Position numbers and translations under genes: made by a program. The notes under the pieces are model-generated. The model had not been told where the DNA came from. It made no database searches and was given only the letters and a program-made list of their open reading frames with translations. 24,968 nt of DNA. Origin: JAVVPO01 sp036655715. Its GTDB lineage: Bacteria; Bacillota; Clostridia; Lachnospirales; Cellulosilyticaceae. Positions 15,549-22,567 of the stretch are shown piece by piece (the first letter of the stretch is position 1; the number at the start of each line of letters is the position of its first letter). The DNA lies in NCBI GenBank assembly GCA_036655715.1, contig JAVVPO010000032.1:1-24968 (forward strand). Direction: 5' to 3'.

Positions 15549-15599
15549 AAAGAGATGTTATAAAACTTGTATTCCAAGTTTTATAACATCTCTTTATTT
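15549..15599. terminator. 21-bp terminator between melA and the 153-aa gene
   Basis: A perfect 21-bp stem (15549-15569 with 15575-15595) has a 5-nt loop. T-rich sequence follows on the plus strand, and the A-run at 15542-15550 gives a U-tract on the minus strand, so it probably serves both convergent genes. Confidence 0.92.
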
Positions 15600-15638
15600 A
15601 ATTCTTTCTTTGGTTCTTTGTGTTTACGCCATCTTAAT

Positions 15639-16100
15639 CTATTTCTTAACAGATTGAAGCGGCGCTTCAACTACTTTTAATCTATCAATGCCATGGTATT
15701 CTATTTCTTCTTCATACTTTTCTTCTAACTTATCTTGTAAGCTATTAAGCTGAGCTTTTGACATATCTGGGTTGATATCCCCTAGTTCATTAATTGCATC
15801 ACGTCTTGCCAGTCTTACGATTAATTCTTCCCAAAACACTTGGTCATCATAAGCATCAATATATTCATTGATTTCAGTTGCTTCATAAATACGTGTTGGC
15901 ATGTATTCACCAAATTCTTCATCATATTCAACGGCATCTTCCATACCACATTCTTTAGCTAGAGCAAAGATTTTTTGCTCCATTTCAGCATGAGGCTTAA
16001 TTCTTTCCTCTACACTTTTCATACTGTTTACTAGCACATTACCTGCATAAACTAAGTCAAATAAAGCTCTAAATTCTTCTTTTGTTAATTCTATATTCAT
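15639..16100 (-). CDS. Acidic hypothetical protein, 153 aa
   Basis: I start at the second ATG (16100) because GGAGG at 16108-16112 is 7 nt upstream of it; the ATG at 16106 would be only 1-2 nt from the Shine-Dalgarno. The protein is strongly acidic and probably helical, beginning MNIELTKEEFRALFDLVYAG, with a short aromatic/acidic stretch (EYDEEFGEYMPTRIYEATE) and a coiled-coil-like segment (AQLNSLQDKLEEKYEEEIEY). No membrane segment, signal peptide or catalytic motif is evident. I do not recognise a named family. It has its own promoter and a terminator shared with melA. Confidence 0.8.
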   Translation of the reverse strand: MNIELTKEEFRALFDLVYAGNVLVNSMKSVEERIKPHAEMEQKIFALAKECGMEDAVEYDEEFGEYMPTRIYEATEINEYIDAYDDQVFWEELIVRLARRDAINELGDINPDMSKAQLNSLQDKLEEKYEEEIEYHGIDRLKVVEAPLQSVKK

Positions 16101-16150
16101 TTTCATTCCTCCAAATGGATAGTTTTTATCTTTGTAGTCTTTCTTTTGCT

Positions 16151-16179
16151 ATTATAAAGTCTCTCGCAAATTCTCGCAA
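16151..16179 (-). promoter_or_regulatory. Sigma-A promoter of the 153-aa hypothetical gene
   Basis: On the minus strand TTGCGA (16174-16179), 17 bp, and a perfect TATAAT (16151-16156). Transcription would start near 16144, about 44 nt before the chosen ATG. Confidence 0.6.
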
Positions 16180-16270
16180 CTTATACTTCGCTAATTACTA
16201 TATAGGTATCCCTGTAGGTAATGATATTATGCTTAGCTCATTACGGTTAGGGCTTATTGATTATCCCTTT

Positions 16271-16678
16271 TTATTTATTTTTATTTTTTCCCATAAATTT
16301 CTTCCAGTCCCCATGTACAATCCCTATTCCTTTAGTTTTAGCATACTCTTTATTTACATAAATATAGGCCCAGCACTCTTCTTCCTGTCCATTTTCTAAG
16401 ATAACTTTTCTTTTTTGTCTTTCATATAGATTATCTTGTCCTTCACCTAAATACCCTTCTAATAAATCTAGGCTCTTTATGATTTTATCTTGTGCTATAG
16501 TGCATACTTCTCCATAGACGGACTCTTCCCCTTCCACTACCGCAGGATACCCTTCTGGCAAGTGATATAATTTCCCCTTAATTTGTCCTTTTACTAAATG
16601 CTTTACTCTATTTTTCAAGACTTTATCATGATTCCAAAAACTTGACATTAAAGAGCCATAAACAAATATTTTTTCCAT
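16271..16678 (-). CDS. Gamma-glutamylcyclotransferase / AIG2-like protein
   Basis: A 135-aa protein of the GGCT-like (AIG2/YtfP) beta-barrel fold. It begins MEKIFVYGSLM, with the family's YGSL loop at 7-10, has LPEGYPAVVEGE (40-51), and the likely catalytic Glu74 in SLDLLEGY. Such enzymes cyclise gamma-glutamyl amines or peptides to 5-oxoproline and a free amine, but substrates differ among paralogues and are not predictable here. AAGGAG lies 10 nt before the ATG. The gene follows the pcp operon on the same strand beyond a terminator; only about 40 bp separate that hairpin from the ATG, so partial read-through is plausible. Both this enzyme and Pcp release 5-oxoproline, which suggests a shared theme. 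Confidence 0.8.
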   Translation of the reverse strand: MEKIFVYGSLMSSFWNHDKVLKNRVKHLVKGQIKGKLYHLPEGYPAVVEGEESVYGEVCTIAQDKIIKSLDLLEGYLGEGQDNLYERQKRKVILENGQEEECWAYIYVNKEYAKTKGIGIVHGDWKKFMGKNKNK

Positions 16679-16718
16679 TTTATATTTACTCCTTCAATAT
16701 TCTTCCATCTAAGGGTAA

Positions 16719-16754
16719 TAAAAAACTATTCAAATGAAGTCTTGAATAGTTTTT
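16719..16754 (-). terminator. Terminator after pcp
   Basis: A perfect 13-bp stem (16721-16733 with 16742-16754) with an 8-nt loop is followed on the minus strand by a T-rich stretch. It separates pcp from the downstream cyclotransferase gene. Confidence 0.82.
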
Positions 16755-16774
16755 CTTGATAAATTATATTTTTA

Positions 16775-17416
16775 CTAACAAATAGCTCCTGCCGCTACAC
16801 AAATATCTTCCTGCTGATTAGCTGCAACTTCTACGCATATTTCTAATCCTTTAGTGATATCTTGTAACGCCATAGATGGCATATTGGCTTTATTCGTTAC
16901 TTGTGCTGGAATATAAGGCACATGGATAAATCCACCACGTATGTGAGGATATTTCTTATTAATCATGTAAAGTACCCCATACATCACATGGTTACATACA
17001 AAGGTTCCTGCTGTATTAGATACTGAAGCTGGTATCCCTGCTTCTCCCATCGCTTTGGTCATTGCTTTAATAGGTAAGTTAGTAAAGTAAGCATTTTCAC
17101 CATCTACGTAGACATTAGTATCTACTGGTTGATTGCCTTGATTGTCACAAATACGTGCATCATCTATATTGATGGCTACTCTCTCAGGAGTGATACCAAA
17201 TCTTCCCCCTGCTTGACCTACTGAAATCACTACGTCTGGGTTATGACTTTCTATAGCTTCTTCTATCTTCTTTAAACTTTCACCAAATACTGTTGGAATC
17301 TCTAATTTAATAACCTCTATATTTCCTATTTGACTAGGAAGTCCTTTAACCGCTTCTAATGCTGGGTTAATAGCTTCTCCGCCAAAGGGATCAAATCCTG
17401 TAATAAGTACTTTCAT
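16775..17416 (-). CDS. pcp: Pyroglutamyl-peptidase I
   Basis: Cytoplasmic cysteine peptidase (family C15) that removes N-terminal pyroglutamate from peptides, releasing 5-oxoproline. The 213-aa length is typical. It begins MKVLITGFDPFGGEAINPA, the family's opening, and the triad is complete: Glu78 in GITPERVAIN, Cys141 in NTAGTFVCNHVMY and His165 in GFIHVPYIP. An AGGAGG ribosome site precedes the ATG. It is the third gene of the DUF969-DUF979-pcp unit, 24 bp after DUF979, and is followed by a terminator. The linkage suggests the two membrane proteins handle pyroglutamate or pyroglutamyl peptides. Confidence 0.96.
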   Translation of the reverse strand: MKVLITGFDPFGGEAINPALEAVKGLPSQIGNIEVIKLEIPTVFGESLKKIEEAIESHNPDVVISVGQAGGRFGITPERVAINIDDARICDNQGNQPVDTNVYVDGENAYFTNLPIKAMTKAMGEAGIPASVSNTAGTFVCNHVMYGVLYMINKKYPHIRGGFIHVPYIPAQVTNKANMPSMALQDITKGLEICVEVAANQQEDICVAAGAIC

Positions 17417-17440
17417 AATCTGCCTCCTCTATTCTAACTT

Positions 17441-18355
17441 TTAAAATGCCCAAAAATACATCAGTAACACATGAATAGCTAGTAATGGTATAGCCACAAA
17501 AGCTTGATGTTTGATAACTGCATTTTTATTTTTTATCTGCAATAATGCCACTGGTAACATATTAAAGTTTGCTGCCATTGGTGTCAATAGTGTTCCGCAG
17601 TACCCTGCTGTTAATGCCAGTGTAGAAGCAATGACTACATCACCACCTTGTGCAAATACAAAAGGTACGCCTATTCCTACTGTAATAACTGAAAAGGCTG
17701 CAAAAGCATTTCCCATTACCATTGTAAAGAGTGCCATTCCCAGACAGTAAGCTATAACACCTACTAAAATATTTCCTTGTGGAATAATAGCCGTGATATT
17801 TTTTGAAATCACATCGCCTACTCCGGCCACTGTAAATAATGTTCCTAATGAAGCTAATAGCTGTGGCAAGATACTCATAGCCCCGATAGCTTGTAGCATA
17901 CGGTCACTATCATTAGATATTGTTTTTACTGGTGCTTTAGTGATCCCAAGTGTTAAAACAAGGGTAATACATGCAGCAACTCCAATAGCTACAACTCCGC
18001 CTAAACTTGTAAACTTCGCAATAAGAATAACCATAACTGCAATTGTAATAGATGGAATAAATATTTTATTACCCAACTTTTCTGCTTGCGCGGTTGAAAA
18101 ACTAGATTCTGGATTATCTGTCTTACCAATTTTCACTTGTTTACTTGCTGTTAATGCACCTATTACTAATAACAGTGCGCCAACAATCGCTCCAGGTATA
18201 TAACTTCCAAATACAAATATTGTCCCTAGAATAGCCCAAAACAGAGTGGTTCCCATACGTGTCTGATGCGTTTCATCTTTGATCACCTTAAAGGCTGATA
18301 AATACATCATACATCCTACTAAAACATAAAATATCTCAAGTAATAAATCACCCAT
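17441..18355 (-). CDS. DUF979 family membrane protein (putative permease subunit)
   Basis: A polytopic membrane protein of 304 aa with about nine to ten hydrophobic segments, matching the DUF979 family that is usually encoded next to DUF969 and pcp. Noticeable pieces are an amphipathic QVKIGKTDNPESS loop near residue 95, a GVGDVISKNITAIIPQG loop and a C-terminal GYCGTLLTPMAANFNMLPVALL that resembles substrate-binding re-entrant loops of ion-transporter-superfamily permeases. Its ATG overlaps the DUF969 stop codon (TAATG), so the two are translationally coupled. Transport of 5-oxoproline or pyroglutamyl peptides is inferred only from the pcp linkage; no experiment known to me settles it. Confidence 0.85.
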   Translation of the reverse strand: MGDLLLEIFYVLVGCMMYLSAFKVIKDETHQTRMGTTLFWAILGTIFVFGSYIPGAIVGALLLVIGALTASKQVKIGKTDNPESSFSTAQAEKLGNKIFIPSITIAVMVILIAKFTSLGGVVAIGVAACITLVLTLGITKAPVKTISNDSDRMLQAIGAMSILPQLLASLGTLFTVAGVGDVISKNITAIIPQGNILVGVIAYCLGMALFTMVMGNAFAAFSVITVGIGVPFVFAQGGDVVIASTLALTAGYCGTLLTPMAANFNMLPVALLQIKNKNAVIKHQAFVAIPLLAIHVLLMYFWAF

Positions 18356-19029
18356 TATTTTTCACCTCTCTTACGGCTTAGCTTGCGTCTTATCTTTTTG
18401 TCTAAGTGGTAATTTTGCATAACCCCTAAGACTAAAGCAATAATGGCTACTGGGATAGCTGCCTCGGCAATTTCTAGCGTATCAGCTTGATAGCCTAGCT
18501 CATTTAATGTTCCCGCAATAAGTAATACTCCTGAATTAGCTAAGAATATATTTTGTGCAAAGAAATTTCCATAGTTATCAGCCGCTGCCGCTGCCGCTTT
18601 AATTTCTTCTCCTATTTCCTCATCTACTTCACCATATTCACCAACTGTAGCACCTTGTGCCATTGGCTCAATAAGTGGTCTAACAAACTCTGCATGTCCG
18701 AGTCTTACACCCATTGCAATAGCTACTTCACGGATAAGTAAGTAAAGTGATATGAGCTTTCCTGTAGAAAGACTTTTTATATTTTTAATTAAATAAGTCG
18801 CGCGTTCCTTAAGTCCATATCTTTCACAAATTCCTATAATCGGTAATATTAATAAAAATAACGCCATATGTCTTTGATTTATAAATGTGTCACCTATAGT
18901 ATGTAAAATCTCTACAATACCCATATCTGCTACTAAACCAGTTACTATCCCCGCTGTTAAAACAACCGCAATCGTATCAAACTTCAGGATAAAACCAACA
19001 ATAACAACTAAAATACCTATTAGCTGCAT
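18355..19029 (-). CDS. DUF969 family membrane protein (putative permease subunit)
   Basis: A 224-aa membrane protein with about five hydrophobic helices, matching DUF969, the constant partner of DUF979. Recognisable features are LLILPIIGICERYGLKERA (about 58-76), a GHAEFVRPLIEPMAQG loop and an acidic EYGEVDEEIGEEIKAAAAAADNYGNFFAQN segment cut at EYGEVDEEIGEEI here. The basic C-terminus (KKIRRKLSRKRGEK) suggests a cytoplasmic end. The ATG has AAAGGAGG upstream and is the first gene of the unit; a TATAAT (19061-19066, minus strand) lies 32 bp before it, with no clear -35. Together DUF969 and DUF979 probably form one transporter split into two chains, by inference. Confidence 0.85.
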   Translation of the reverse strand: MQLIGILVVIVGFILKFDTIAVVLTAGIVTGLVADMGIVEILHTIGDTFINQRHMALFLLILPIIGICERYGLKERATYLIKNIKSLSTGKLISLYLLIREVAIAMGVRLGHAEFVRPLIEPMAQGATVGEYGEVDEEIGEEIKAAAAAADNYGNFFAQNIFLANSGVLLIAGTLNELGYQADTLEIAEAAIPVAIIALVLGVMQNYHLDKKIRRKLSRKRGEK

Positions 19030-19196
19030 AAAATCCCTCCTTTTATGTTAACTATCTATCATTATATACATATTCTGTATAAAAATCCAGTTACTTATTT
19101 ATATTGTTTTATATTTCCACCCTATTTCTATTTGCTTCTAGGCATTTTAGGCCTATAATCCCTTCTTTTATCCCCATGTTTCCTCATTTTCCTCAC

Positions 19197-19248
19197 ATTA
19201 AAGAAAGAGTGTCCTTCTCTAACTTGAGAAAAAAACTCCTTCTTTAAT
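19197..19248. repeat. Imperfect inverted repeat downstream of copZ
   Basis: Bases 19197-19210 pair with 19235-19248 (13 of 14 positions), enclosing a smaller TTCTC/GAGAA hairpin. It lies about 10 nt after the copZ stop codon but has no U-tract after the stem in either direction, so it is not a standard terminator. It could protect the 3' end of the copper-operon mRNA. Confidence 0.4.
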
Positions 19249-19257
19249 TGCTAGCTA

Positions 19258-19458
19258 TTATAGTATTTCGATGCTTACCACATCATAACCTGCTTCATCT
19301 ATTGCTTCTATTAATTGCTCATCACTTTCTTCTGTTTCTACTAACGCATATTTGCCTTCTAGATTCACTTCAACTTTACCTAATTCTTCTAGCGCCTCTC
19401 TTACGTGTTTTACACAATTCATACAGCTCATACCATCAATCATTATTTTCTTTTTCAT
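19258..19458 (-). CDS. copZ: CopZ-like copper chaperone
   Basis: A 66-aa heavy-metal-associated domain protein with the ferredoxin-like fold and the metal-binding GMSCMNC motif (Cys12, Cys15). It should carry Cu(I) in the cytoplasm and deliver it to CopA or CsoR. A GAGGAG ribosome site lies about 8 nt before the ATG. It follows copA on the same strand after 120 bp of AT-rich spacer and is the last gene of the csoR-copA-copZ unit. The Tyr often found near the C-terminus of copper-type chaperones (GYDV) is present, favouring copper over other metals. Confidence 0.92.
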   Translation of the reverse strand: MKKKIMIDGMSCMNCVKHVREALEELGKVEVNLEGKYALVETEESDEQLIEAIDEAGYDVVSIEIL

Positions 19459-19578
19459 TTTTCTATCTCCTCATCTTATCATCTATTTATTTAGCTCTAA
19501 ATTTTGCTGATTTCTCAACTTATTTCTCTAGCTTACCATCAAAATTCAAAGTTAACTTACTAATTGAATTAATATCTC

Positions 19579-22008
19579 TTACCCTTTAAATCTCTTTAAT
19601 CGTAGGGCATTAAGAAGTACGGATACTGAACTAAAGCTCATAGCTGCTGCTGCAATCATAGGATTAAGTAGTGGACCTCCAAAAACATGAAGTACTCCCA
19701 TAGCTACAGGTATACCTAATACGTTATAAGCGAATGCCCAAAATAGATTTTGCTTGATATTTCTAATAGTTGCTTTACTTAATTTGATAGCTGTTGGTAC
19801 GTCTTTCAAGTCACTCCTCATAAGCACAATATCCGCAGATTCAATGGCTACATCTGTCCCAGATCCTATGGCAATCCCTATGTCAGCTCTTGCTAAAGCT
19901 GGTGCATCATTGATACCATCACCTACCATGGCCACTATCTTACCTTGCTTTTGTAACTTCTTTACTTCATTCGCTTTGTCTTCTGGTAAAACTTCCGCTA
20001 AGACAATATCAATACCAACTTGTTTTGCAATAGCTTCTGCTGTCTTTTTGTTATCTCCGGTAATCATAGCTACTTGAATTCCCATTTTGTGAAGCGTTTT
20101 AACTGCCTCTTTACTACTTGGTTTTACCGTATCTGCTACAGCAATAATTCCGCCTAGCTTACCTTCTATTGCTATATACATAGGCGTCTTGCCTTCTTCA
20201 GCTAACTGATCTGATTTTTGTCCTAATCCTTCTATATCTATTTGTCTTTCTACCATTAGTTTTTTATTGCCTAATAAGATAGTTTTGCTATCAATCGTTA
20301 CTTCTATACCATATCCTGGTATGGCATTAAAGTTATCTATTGCTTTTAGCACAAGTGCTCTATCCTCAGCTTCTTTCACAATAGCTTCTCCAAGTGGATG
20401 CTCAGAACCTTTTTCTGCACTAGCTGCTAGTAGGAGAATCTCTTCTTCACTAACCCCTTGTGTGATAATATCCGTTACTTTTGGTTTACCTTCTGTAAGT
20501 GTTCCTGTCTTATCAAAAACAATGGTATCAATCTTATAGGTCGTCTCTAGTGCTTCTCCGCCTTTAATCAGTACACCATTTTCCGCACCTTTTCCTGTTC
20601 CTACCATGATAGCTGTAGGTGTTGCAAGTCCTAAAGCACATGGGCAAGCAATAACTAGTACTGCAATGAATATAGTTAAGGCAAAGACCGTTGTTTCACC
20701 TGCAATAATCCAGCCTACAGATGCCACAATCGCAAGACCTATAACAATAGGCACAAAGTAGGCCGCAATCACATCTGCAAGTTTAGCAATAGGCGCTTTA
20801 GAACCTTGTGCATCCTCAACTAGCTTGACAATTTGAGCTAAAGCCGTGTCTTTCCCTACCTTTGTTGCCTTGTATTTGATAAATCCTGTTTTATTAATAC
20901 TTGCTCCAATAACTTTACTACCTATGCTTTTCTCTACAGGTATACTCTCACCTGTTAGCATCGCTTCATCAATTGCAGTGCTACCTTCTATCACTTCTCC
21001 ATCTACTGGAAGCTTCTCACCTGGCTTAACTAGCACCATATCGCCTACCACAACTTCTTCAAGTGGTAAAACCATTTCTTTACCATCTCTTATAACGGTT
21101 GCTGTCTTTGGTGCAAGCCCCATAAGTTTCTTGATGGCCTCTGATGTCTTACCTTTAGACACAGCTTCTAAGTATTTACCGAGTGTAATAAGTGTTAAGA
21201 TAACTGCTGCAGATTCAAAGTATAAATGCATAGCATATTCATGATTGCCTCCTTGAATTTCTACAATCGCATAAATACCATAAATAAAAGCTGCTAATGT
21301 TCCAATGGCAATAAGTGAATCCATATTAGGGCTTAATTTAAACAGATTTTTTAGTCCTATTTTATAGAATTTATACCCTACAATCATGACAGGTAGGGTT
21401 AAGACTACTTGTATAAGTGCAAAGTTCAAAGGGTTCTCCATCGAGTCTATTATCTGTGGTAATGGCATACCTACCATATGTCCCATACTGATTACAAGAA
21501 GTGGAATAGTAAAAATCAGCGATACAATAAATCTAGTTAATAAGATTTGTCCTTCACTATATTTTTTCTCTTCTTTTTGCTTATCTTCTATACTTACTAA
21601 TTTATATCCTGCTTTATCTACAGCAGCTTTTATTTGGCCATAGCCAATTTGGTCTTCATCAATAGTTACTGTTAGCTTTTCACTTGCATAGTTAAGTGAT
21701 GATGTTTCTACACCTTCTAATTTCTTAACCACACGTTCCACTCTATTGGCACAGGCTGAACATGTCATCCCTTCTACATTAAATGTATAAGCTTTCACAT
21801 TCTTACGTACTTTATAGCCAGCTTTTTCTACTACCTCTTCAACTTTCTTTTTATCAAGTTGCTCCTCGTTGTATTTAAGGATTAATGTTTCTGTTGCAAA
21901 ATTCACATTGGCTGATTCTACCCCTTCTAACTTTTTCATTACTCTCTCTACTCTATTGGCACAAGCTGAGCAGGTCATGCCATCTATTTTAAATGTATCT
22001 TGAGTCAT
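19579..22008 (-). CDS. copA: Copper-exporting P1B-1-type ATPase
   Basis: Membrane Cu(I) efflux pump, 809 aa. Two N-terminal HMA domains each have the GMTCSACANRVERV core (Cys13/16 and Cys83/86). The membrane domain has the CPC ion-binding motif (455-457), and the C-terminal helices carry the NVLGIP and MSFSS elements of P1B-1 pumps. The actuator has TGES (352-355), the phosphorylation site is DKTGTLT (499-505), the nucleotide domain has SEHPLGEA with the conserved HP, and the hinge is GDGINDAP near 690. Length and domain order are normal for two-HMA CopA. GAAAGGA precedes the ATG, which is 13 bp after csoR, so they are one operon under CsoR control. Confidence 0.97.
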   Translation of the reverse strand: MTQDTFKIDGMTCSACANRVERVMKKLEGVESANVNFATETLILKYNEEQLDKKKVEEVVEKAGYKVRKNVKAYTFNVEGMTCSACANRVERVVKKLEGVETSSLNYASEKLTVTIDEDQIGYGQIKAAVDKAGYKLVSIEDKQKEEKKYSEGQILLTRFIVSLIFTIPLLVISMGHMVGMPLPQIIDSMENPLNFALIQVVLTLPVMIVGYKFYKIGLKNLFKLSPNMDSLIAIGTLAAFIYGIYAIVEIQGGNHEYAMHLYFESAAVILTLITLGKYLEAVSKGKTSEAIKKLMGLAPKTATVIRDGKEMVLPLEEVVVGDMVLVKPGEKLPVDGEVIEGSTAIDEAMLTGESIPVEKSIGSKVIGASINKTGFIKYKATKVGKDTALAQIVKLVEDAQGSKAPIAKLADVIAAYFVPIVIGLAIVASVGWIIAGETTVFALTIFIAVLVIACPCALGLATPTAIMVGTGKGAENGVLIKGGEALETTYKIDTIVFDKTGTLTEGKPKVTDIITQGVSEEEILLLAASAEKGSEHPLGEAIVKEAEDRALVLKAIDNFNAIPGYGIEVTIDSKTILLGNKKLMVERQIDIEGLGQKSDQLAEEGKTPMYIAIEGKLGGIIAVADTVKPSSKEAVKTLHKMGIQVAMITGDNKKTAEAIAKQVGIDIVLAEVLPEDKANEVKKLQKQGKIVAMVGDGINDAPALARADIGIAIGSGTDVAIESADIVLMRSDLKDVPTAIKLSKATIRNIKQNLFWAFAYNVLGIPVAMGVLHVFGGPLLNPMIAAAAMSFSSVSVLLNALRLKRFKG

Positions 22009-22021
22009 CTTTATTTCCTTT

Positions 22022-22288
22022 CTATTTGCTCATGACTTTTTCAAGTATGGCTATAATTTCATTCATCTTTTCATCCGCATTATTATTTTGACAAGCATCC
22101 TTCACACAATGATTAAGATGTCTTTTAAGTATCATTAAATTAGCTCTTTTTAATAAAGACTGCGCTGCTACAATTTGATTGGATATATCCATACAGTATC
22201 TCTCATCTTCTATCATTTTAATAATGCCTTCTATCTGACCTTTTGCTGTTTTAAGTGATTGTAAGGCCTTTTTTCTTTCTTCATTCAT
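22022..22288 (-). CDS. csoR: CsoR-family copper-sensing repressor
   Basis: An 88-aa all-helical repressor of the CsoR/RcnR family. The Cu(I) ligands Cys32, His57 and Cys61 have the exact C-25-H-4-C spacing of Bacillus and Mycobacterium CsoR, which separates it from nickel (RcnR) or formaldehyde (FrmR) sensors. It releases DNA on binding Cu(I), allowing expression of its own gene, copA and copZ. The start has GGAGG 7 nt upstream. It is first in the operon, immediately downstream of a GC-rich palindromic operator. Confidence 0.95.
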   Translation of the reverse strand: MNEERKKALQSLKTAKGQIEGIIKMIEDERYCMDISNQIVAAQSLLKRANLMILKRHLNHCVKDACQNNNADEKMNEIIAILEKVMSK

Positions 22289-22301
22289 CGCTTTACCTCC
22301 T

Positions 22302-22317
22302 CCCCCCTAGGGGGTGT
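22302..22317 (-). promoter_or_regulatory. CsoR operator
   Basis: CCCCCCTAGGGGGTGT contains the palindrome CCCCCTAGGGGG (22303-22314), the GC-rich dyad typical of CsoR sites and strikingly different from the AT-rich surroundings. It lies between the promoter and the csoR ribosome site, roughly at +5 to +20. Confidence 0.85.
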
Positions 22318-22328
22318 TGTATGTTTAT

Positions 22329-22356
22329 ATAATACTCGCTTTATTTATTTTGTCAA
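22329..22356 (-). promoter_or_regulatory. Sigma-A promoter of csoR-copA-copZ
   Basis: On the minus strand a perfect TTGACA (22351-22356), 16 bp, and TATTAT (22329-22334). The start would be near 22322, just upstream of the CsoR operator. Confidence 0.7.
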
Positions 22357-22403
22357 TAGCTTATTTTAATTATTCCTTTTACTTTGCTATAAATTATTTT
22401 TAT

Positions 22404-22432
22404 TTGATAACATACTCTATTTGTGGTATTAT
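22404..22432 (+). promoter_or_regulatory. Sigma-A promoter of the fluoride riboswitch unit
   Basis: TTGATA (22404-22409), 17 bp and TATTAT (22427-22432) give a start near 22439, about 10 nt before the aptamer. It is divergent from the csoR promoter. Confidence 0.65.
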
Positions 22433-22449
22433 TTAGGTAATAAAATATT

Positions 22450-22508
22450 GGGAATGATGTTCTCCCATGGCAAAAGGCCAAAACCGCTTATTAAGCTGAT
22501 GACTTCTG
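22450..22508 (+). promoter_or_regulatory. Fluoride riboswitch (crcB motif)
   Basis: The sequence shows the conserved fluoride aptamer: GGGAATGATGTTCTCCC (22450-22466) forms P1 region and loop, an AAACCGC-type pseudoknot strand lies at 22480-22487, and GCTGATGACTTCTG (22495-22508) is the conserved 3' strand. It precedes a cation/proton antiporter, one of the gene classes known to be regulated by this motif. Fluoride binding should prevent formation of the overlapping terminator. Confidence 0.93.
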
Positions 22509-22542
22509 TAAATAATTAATTTACGGGGATATCAGCTTTTTT
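22493..22542 (+). terminator. Fluoride-riboswitch-controlled intrinsic terminator
   Basis: AAGCTGAT (22493-22500), which includes part of the aptamer's 3' strand, pairs with ATCAGCTT (22531-22538). An inner GTAAAT/ATTTAC stem strengthens it, and six T residues follow (22537-22542). Because it shares bases with the aptamer, the ligand-bound fold would compete with it and turn the gene on. Confidence 0.88.
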
Positions 22543-22567
22543 GATGTTAAATTTAAGGAGGATTTAT

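Noticed and set aside
17793..18203. 136-aa plus-strand frame opposite DUF979
   Set aside because: Antisense to a hydrophobic membrane-protein gene; such frames arise from the codon composition and this one lacks a ribosome site.
20846..21244. 132-aa plus-strand frame opposite copA
   Set aside because: Antisense shadow of the conserved copA gene, low complexity (Ser/Thr/Pro-rich) and without a start signal.
22541..22567. TTG start for the antiporter
   Set aside because: This TTG lies within the riboswitch terminator U-tract; the ATG at 22568 has an ideal AAGGAGG and begins the conserved hydrophobic sequence.
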